Shown one piece after another: positions 22,132 through 27,009 of a stretch of DNA of 27,009 nucleotides. Source of the stretch: JANQPA01 sp964628385 (GTDB taxonomy: Bacteria; Bacteroidota; Bacteroidia; Chitinophagales; Saprospiraceae); assembly GCA_964628385.1 (NCBI GenBank), contig CAZVOD010000066.1, forward strand, positions 1 through 27,009, written 5' to 3'. A program made the position numbers and the translations under genes. Below the pieces are notes generated by a model. The model saw only the letters and a program-made list of their open reading frames with translations. It had not been told where the DNA came from and ran no database searches. The first letter of the stretch is position 1. Each line of letters starts with the position of its first letter.

Positions 22132-24192
22132 ATGCATAAATTCAGTTATGGCGGCAAGGATGGTAAAGAGTACACCCTTGTAGAAGCCACTGATCTGGTG
22201 GTGGTAAGCACCGAGGAAGAGCAGGAACTCAGTAAGATGGACATGTCCAGTGAGTCGCGCTCTTTGGTGAGTAATATGCTGCCTATTGCTTCTTTTCCGG
22301 AGGTAAATATCAAGGTATTCAAAATTGTTAATAATGAGCCGAACAAAGTTATTAGCATGAGAAACAGTATACGCAAAAGCCTTTCAAAAGAAAAGGGGAT
22401 TCGCTTTGCTGGCCGAGTTTTGAAAGACCAAAAGACAGGCACTATTTTCATTTATACCGAAAAGTTTTTTGTAAAATTTAGAAATGAGATTCCTGAAAAT
22501 CGCTGTCAGGAAATTATTGACGAACATGGCCTTTCGGTGCGGGAAAAGTTAGTATTTGCCCGAAATGCTTATTTTCTGGAGGCCCGGGAAAATATCGGAA
22601 TGCAAGTGTTTGAGATTGCCAATAAACTACTGGAAACGGCGGAAGTAGAAAGTGCCCACCCTGAACTCGTTCGCGAAAAAAAGCACAAAGGGATCTACCC
22701 ACTCCAATGGCACCTAAGAAGGACAACCATCAACGGAAAGATGATTGACCAACATGTAGATCTCGAAGATGCTTGGAACATCACCAAAGGTGCAGGCACT
22801 ACTATAGCAGTAATTGATGATGGTATAGATACTGATCATGAAGAATTTGAAGGAAAAATAGTAGCTCCAAGAGATACTTTACTGGATATCGATGATGCAC
22901 GGCCTAAAAGTACAGAAGAAATGCATGGTACACCTTGTGCGGGGGTGGCCTGTGGAAATGGCAATTTTAAAGCTTCGGGTGTAGCACCACAGGCCAAATT
23001 GATTCCTGTGCGTTCGGGTGGCTTGGGCTCTATAGCCGAAGCCAAGGCTTTCGCATGGGCATCTGACAATGGTGCTGATATTATTTCTTGTAGCTGGGGC
23101 CCCAGAGATGGCGCATGGTGGAATCCAGATGATCCTTTACATACTTCCTTTTTTGCCTTACCGGATAGTACCAGATACGCTATTGAATATGTGCTGGATA
23201 CCGGGCGCAGTGGCAAAGGTTGCGTGATCGTTTGGGCCGCGGGAAATGGCAATGAAGACATCAAATATGATAGCTATGCCAGTCACCCGGGCGTAATAGC
23301 AGTAGCCGCTTGTAACGACAGAGGAAAACGCAGTGTTTATAGTGATTTTGGTAAAGAAGTCTGGTGCAGCTTTCCCAGCAGCGATATTTATATGCCGGAA
23401 TGGAATGTACCACGACCGCTTACCGCAGGCATCTGGACCACAGATCGCTCCGGTAGTGAAGGCTATAACGAAGGTGGTATAAATGCAGAATCCTTCATCG
23501 GAGATATGGAAGGGAATTACACCGCCACGTTTGGTGGTACTTCCAGTGCTTGCCCCGGAGTAGCAGGTGTCATTGCCTTAATGTTGTCCGTAAATCCTAA
23601 ATTGACCTACCGGGAAGTAAAAGAGGTACTGCGGAACTCCTGTGATAAAATAGATAAGGAAGAAGGAAACTACGATGCCAGTGGCCATAGTCTGCTTTAT
23701 GGTTATGGTCGAGTGAATGCCAAAAAAGCAGTGGATAATGCTAAAGCAGCCACTACGGAATCCGCCCTGGAAGAATTTGACGTTGAAGGTACTGTTTTAT
23801 TCAGCAATGACTCTGAAGTAGTGATCAAAGAAAATACCATCACAGAAGATGAACACGAAGGTAATCGCTTTTTAGGTTTTTCTCTGAAATTAAAGCCTTA
23901 TAATCCACACCTAAGTATTAAATACAGCGTAAATATCAACAATAAAGGCTTTACCAAGCCCGGGTTAGACGGCACCTTTGTGGGAACGGCCGACAAACGC
24001 AGAAAACTCATTGGTTTTACCATAGAGCTGGAAGGGGCACTGGCAAAAGACTACGAGGTGACCTATCAAGCTGAAATCCGGAATAAAAAGAAACGCAGTA
24101 CCGGCAAAAATGGGGAAGTATGTGGTACTATTGAAAAACGCGGTGAAGCCATAAAAGAAATACTGATCAACGTAAGAAAAAAGCCCTCCTAA
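22132..24192 (+). CDS. Subtilisin-like serine protease (S8), apparently without signal peptide
   Basis: A 686-residue subtilase. The catalytic triad is intact: D229 (VIDDGID), H265 (MHGTPCAG) and S471 (GGTSSACPG), with the oxyanion Asn N372 in WAAGNGN. Residues 1-210 look like a prodomain, with TEKFFVKFRNEIPE before VREKLVFARNAYFLEA. The N-terminus, MHKFSYGGKDGKEYTLVEA, is hydrophilic, and an in-frame stop shortly upstream rules out a hidden signal peptide. After the protease domain, residues about 595-683 contain two units resembling Clostridial hydrophobic (ChW) repeats (I-K-Y-S-V-N-I-x-x-K-G-F, then D-G-x-F-V-G-T, and a second copy). No T9SS sorting domain is seen. It is transcribed alone, with a terminator at 24204-24235. 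Confidence 0.92.
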   Translation: MHKFSYGGKDGKEYTLVEATDLVVVSTEEEQELSKMDMSSESRSLVSNMLPIASFPEVNIKVFKIVNNEPNKVISMRNSIRKSLSKEKGIRFAGRVLKDQKTGTIFIYTEKFFVKFRNEIPENRCQEIIDEHGLSVREKLVFARNAYFLEARENIGMQVFEIANKLLETAEVESAHPELVREKKHKGIYPLQWHLRRTTINGKMIDQHVDLEDAWNITKGAGTTIAVIDDGIDTDHEEFEGKIVAPRDTLLDIDDARPKSTEEMHGTPCAGVACGNGNFKASGVAPQAKLIPVRSGGLGSIAEAKAFAWASDNGADIISCSWGPRDGAWWNPDDPLHTSFFALPDSTRYAIEYVLDTGRSGKGCVIVWAAGNGNEDIKYDSYASHPGVIAVAACNDRGKRSVYSDFGKEVWCSFPSSDIYMPEWNVPRPLTAGIWTTDRSGSEGYNEGGINAESFIGDMEGNYTATFGGTSSACPGVAGVIALMLSVNPKLTYREVKEVLRNSCDKIDKEEGNYDASGHSLLYGYGRVNAKKAVDNAKAATTESALEEFDVEGTVLFSNDSEVVIKENTITEDEHEGNRFLGFSLKLKPYNPHLSIKYSVNINNKGFTKPGLDGTFVGTADKRRKLIGFTIELEGALAKDYEVTYQAEIRNKKKRSTGKNGEVCGTIEKRGEAIKEILINVRKKPS

Positions 24193-24749
24193 AATTGAAC
24201 GTCAGGGAGTGTTGCAGTTCACTCCCTTTAATTTTCATTCCATTCAAATTTTACTCTTACCTATGCAAGCGTTTGAGCCTATTGTTTTTTTAGATTAAAT
24301 TAAAAAAAAACTAAGTTTTTATTCTTTCGGCTTTTCCATTCTGAACGTGTAAAGTGTTGAAAATCATAAATCACTCGCTTAATATTAAGTTTACAACAAA
24401 AAAAATACCTATTCATTAATCCAGCGTACTCTAAAGTCTTTGAAGTCTAAACTCAAAATCTTATTTTGTGGTTATTTGTAAGCTATCCCAAAGACAAACA
24501 AAATACGCATTGCTTAGTCCTCCTTGGAAAAGACGATTTATATGTACACTTCGTAAGGGTATAAGGAAACACAAAAGGTATTTTTAAATAAAAAAATACT
24601 TTTCTATAAATTGTAAAAACGAGTCTAAGTTTATTATCCCGTCATTTTCGACCCAAAGTTCCCAACGGTAACGTTTGCTGGATGGATTACGGTTTTACAT
24701 AGCAATCAATCATTTGTAAGCAACTTAACGACCAAAATCATACATTCTC
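24193..24749. other. Intergenic region between the subtilase and the nuclease-derived gene
   Basis: 557 bases of AT-rich sequence with the terminator at 24204-24235. No ORF, RNA gene or clear promoter was identified; TA-acg-TTTG near 24669-24677 has the wrong spacing. Confidence 0.6.
24204..24235 (+). terminator. Intrinsic terminator of the subtilase gene
   Basis: Perfect 8-base stem agggagtg (24204-24211) and cactccct (24220-24227) with an 8-base loop, followed by a broken T-rich tail (tttaatttt). It begins 12 bases after the stop codon. Confidence 0.65.
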
Positions 24750-27009
24750 ATGAAAAGAAGCTTTACTTATTTTTCTCTAGGCTTTTTAGCCTTTTTCACC
24801 TCGATTCTAGTGGAGGTCTTTGTGCCTCAAGAAACTGATAGTGTCTCTGCTACCCAAAATGAGCAGTTAGCACTGACAGCTTTTTTCAGCGGTAGCGACA
24901 TTGTTCTCAATGAAGTACTGGGAAGCACTACTGGTATTGATTCTGAATTTATTGAGCTATTTAATAATGGTGACAATTTAGCAGAAATTGCACCCGCCGC
25001 CATTACTTTACCTGTAACCAGCCAGGCTGATTATGAGAAGTACGAGGGGATGTTAGTTGAATTCAGCCAAGAACTGATTGTCAATGAGTTCTTCAATTAC
25101 GGTCGTTTCGGTGAGATAAGATTAGTAGAAGAAGTGCCCGGTTCACTAAAATTAAGAACAGCTGATGGCCGTCCATTCCAGTTTACTGAAAGGGGAATGG
25201 GAGATGCGACCAACTTCCCATTATACATAGATTCATTAACAAGAAGTACCATCATCCTGGACGATGGAGCTTATGCCGAGAATCTAAATCAATACATTAG
25301 AGATGGAGATTCAAAAACCAACCTGGAAGGTATATTGACCTTCAACGAAGGAGACTTTGGCCAGAATGCAGGTGGCTGGAGAATTCACGCCACAGGTCCG
25401 GTTGATTTTGTGGAAGAAAACCCCCGTCCTGCTGTACCTACGTTTGCGGGAGTGTGGACGATTACCAACTTTAATGTGTTGAACTACTTTACGGCATTCA
25501 ATGAAAGAGGAGCTGATAATCAGGATGAATTCGATCGCCAGGAGCAAAAGCTGGTGAATACGATTACAGAGATCATGCCGGACATCATTGGCCTGCAGGA
25601 AATAGAAAACAATTATATAGATGGTAGCAGTCCTGCAATTGCTACTTTGGTGCAAGCTTTGAATGATGCAACTGCTCCCTTAACACCTCAGTTGGTAGAT
25701 GCGGATGAGTGGCACATTAGTGCAGATGAATTTGATCTGTTGGATTATAACATACAAGTATCAAACGATCCTGATGACGACCGCAATCCGGACATCTTTG
25801 AATCTGGTAATGCCTTTAGAGTCTCTGATCACGATCCTATTATTGCTTCATTCAATATCAACCCCGAATTCGAACCAGTATTGGGTAATCTGGATGATGC
25901 TAATAAAGTAACGGATGGATTAGTCGGAAAAGAGGTAGAGGTAAATGATCCTTGCTCTTGTAGAAATAATCTCGATATTCTGGAAAATGGTATGACTTCT
26001 GACGATGGTCTGTTTGATGATGAAATCATTGTTGTTTCTGGTACAGAAGGTGATGTATGGGAAATTTCAGGTACAAATTCTGTACGGCCATTTGAATTTA
26101 CAGAAGATGAGGTTGCCGGGCCCGCCGAATTGACAAGGGTAGCCACGGGTACTCAGTTGCAATTCAGAGGTACGGTAGAAGTATCTGGGATGACCAGATA
26201 CATCTACTCCCTGCCCATCATACATGCAGACGCAGAAGGCTTTAGCGTAACCTTAACTGAAGCTAATGGAAGATACAGTAACTTTGATCTGCAGACCTCC
26301 AATACCTGCTTCTATCCAGATGTAGAATTATTGACTATCAATGAGGAATATTGTTCAGATGACGGAGAAATAACCGTTTCTTCTTCACTAGCTAATAATG
26401 CAGAAGCTAACTTGCGATTATTGTTGAATAACCAGGAAGTGGCTACGGCCGCTGCCGGTGAGACTTTAGAATATACATTTGACCCTGCCGATATAATCGG
26501 AGGAAATACCTTTATTTTAATGGCTGACGCTGGTGAAGCTAGCTCGGGAGATATGAATAACCCGGGTTGTGAAACAGCAGTTTCCGCTGACTTTACGGTT
26601 TTCAATGCAGTGCCAGAACTGTTTGTTTCAATTGAAGATGTTATTCTTGGAACTCAGCTTACCAGTCAGGGTGATGCAATCACCTACGACCTTGGAGTGC
26701 TTAATCCAGGAGAAGATTGCTGCTTCACTTTAGACTTCGGTTATTTAGCAGAAGATATCTGTGATGGTCCGGCAGCAGTAAACATAACTACCATCGGAGA
26801 TGTGACATTTGAACAGAATGATGGTCCTAACGCTCAGGCTGGCGACGATATCATTACTGATGGCGTTGCAACAGCTGTATTCTGTACCGGTGAAGGATCA
26901 ATCACCTTCACCGCGCTAGATGAAGATGGTAACACCTCCTCTGTAACTTTCACTGCAAGCGTACCAGAAACACGTCCTACCACAGATTTGGCACCAGCTA
27001 CTTACTATG
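24750..27009 (+). CDS. Secreted protein derived from an ExeM/NucH-type nuclease, catalytic middle absent (runs off the window)
   Basis: Open from ATG 24750 to the window end, 753 residues without a stop. A signal peptide (1-24) is followed by a lamin-tail start at 51-75 (IVLNEVLGSTTGIDSEFIEL). The sequence then jumps to the end of the linker/OB region (ITLPVTSQADYEKYEGMLVE). The endonuclease/exonuclease/phosphatase domain begins well: TITNFNVLNYF (N240, N242), then IGLQEIENN (E284, E286). After ALNDATAP (about 303-310) it goes straight to LTPQLVDADEWHISADE and the terminal SDHDP (D360, H361). The usual middle, with the H-x-K-S and G-D-x-N motifs of the active site, is missing; about 76 residues separate E284 from D360 instead of roughly 250. 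Beyond about 380 are Cys-containing extracellular modules (DPCSCRNN and later). Probably inactive as a nuclease. Confidence 0.85.
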   Translation, partial: MKRSFTYFSLGFLAFFTSILVEVFVPQETDSVSATQNEQLALTAFFSGSDIVLNEVLGSTTGIDSEFIELFNNGDNLAEIAPAAITLPVTSQADYEKYEGMLVEFSQELIVNEFFNYGRFGEIRLVEEVPGSLKLRTADGRPFQFTERGMGDATNFPLYIDSLTRSTIILDDGAYAENLNQYIRDGDSKTNLEGILTFNEGDFGQNAGGWRIHATGPVDFVEENPRPAVPTFAGVWTITNFNVLNYFTAFNERGADNQDEFDRQEQKLVNTITEIMPDIIGLQEIENNYIDGSSPAIATLVQALNDATAPLTPQLVDADEWHISADEFDLLDYNIQVSNDPDDDRNPDIFESGNAFRVSDHDPIIASFNINPEFEPVLGNLDDANKVTDGLVGKEVEVNDPCSCRNNLDILENGMTSDDGLFDDEIIVVSGTEGDVWEISGTNSVRPFEFTEDEVAGPAELTRVATGTQLQFRGTVEVSGMTRYIYSLPIIHADAEGFSVTLTEANGRYSNFDLQTSNTCFYPDVELLTINEEYCSDDGEITVSSSLANNAEANLRLLLNNQEVATAAAGETLEYTFDPADIIGGNTFILMADAGEASSGDMNNPGCETAVSADFTVFNAVPELFVSIEDVILGTQLTSQGDAITYDLGVLNPGEDCCFTLDFGYLAEDICDGPAAVNITTIGDVTFEQNDGPNAQAGDDIITDGVATAVFCTGEGSITFTALDEDGNTSSVTFTASVPETRPTTDLAPATYY

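Overview
The window looks like a chromosome segment of a gliding-type Bacteroidota. The evidence is a type IX secretion (T9SS) type B adhesin with a CHU_C-like C-terminus followed by a PorP/SprF gene, several exact matches to the Bacteroidota -7 promoter element TAnnTTTG (one, before the tRNA, also with a TTG box 20 bases upstream), few Shine-Dalgarno sites, and a CcmB/CcmC/CcmD set typical of the phylum. A CcmC with a long periplasmic insert and the Cys-containing extracellular modules of the last gene remind me of Saprospiria (Lewinella/Haliscomenobacter-like). That placement is from memory and tentative.

Bases 1-13300 are mostly housekeeping. In order they hold: a possible C-terminal tail of an unknown gene, ccmB, a small secreted protein (-), a Nudix hydrolase (-) divergent from pyrE, an M42 aminopeptidase, a divergent UbiA-like membrane protein, a DinB-like protein (-), a small membrane protein, ccmC and ccmD overlapping a glutamate dehydrogenase gene, an Lrp/AsnC regulator, a TraB/GumN protein, a YjjX-type NTPase (-), a pentapeptide-repeat protein, a small hypothetical gene behind a structured leader, and tRNA-Ser(UGA) (-). 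The cytochrome c maturation genes are split: ccmB lies about 5.4 kb from ccmC-ccmD.

Bases 13300-14400 contain no gene but several inverted-repeat structures, including a MITE-like element of about 185 bp. From 14408 the content changes to cell-surface functions. Two related single-pass membrane proteins of unknown family come first. They are followed by a 928-residue Ig-rich T9SS adhesin and a PorP/SprF protein with an extra C-terminal domain. The last three genes (16270-21887) form a tight operon. Next is a subtilisin-like protease with no signal peptide. The window ends inside a large secreted protein built from pieces of an ExeM/NucH-type nuclease, in which the middle of the catalytic domain, and most of the lamin-tail/OB region before it, are absent although the reading frame stays open.

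The best candidates for something undescribed are the 14408-21887 surface locus, where the paralogous anchored proteins and the extended PorP/SprF might form a periplasmic assembly around the adhesin, and the core-less nuclease-derived protein. Small repeats are scattered through the window: one family with AGACTTGTTT ends occurs twice (9999-10189 and 21946-22009), and further hairpin elements lie at 12512-12615 and 13481-13665. No CRISPR array, complete IS element, rRNA gene or phage gene was seen.
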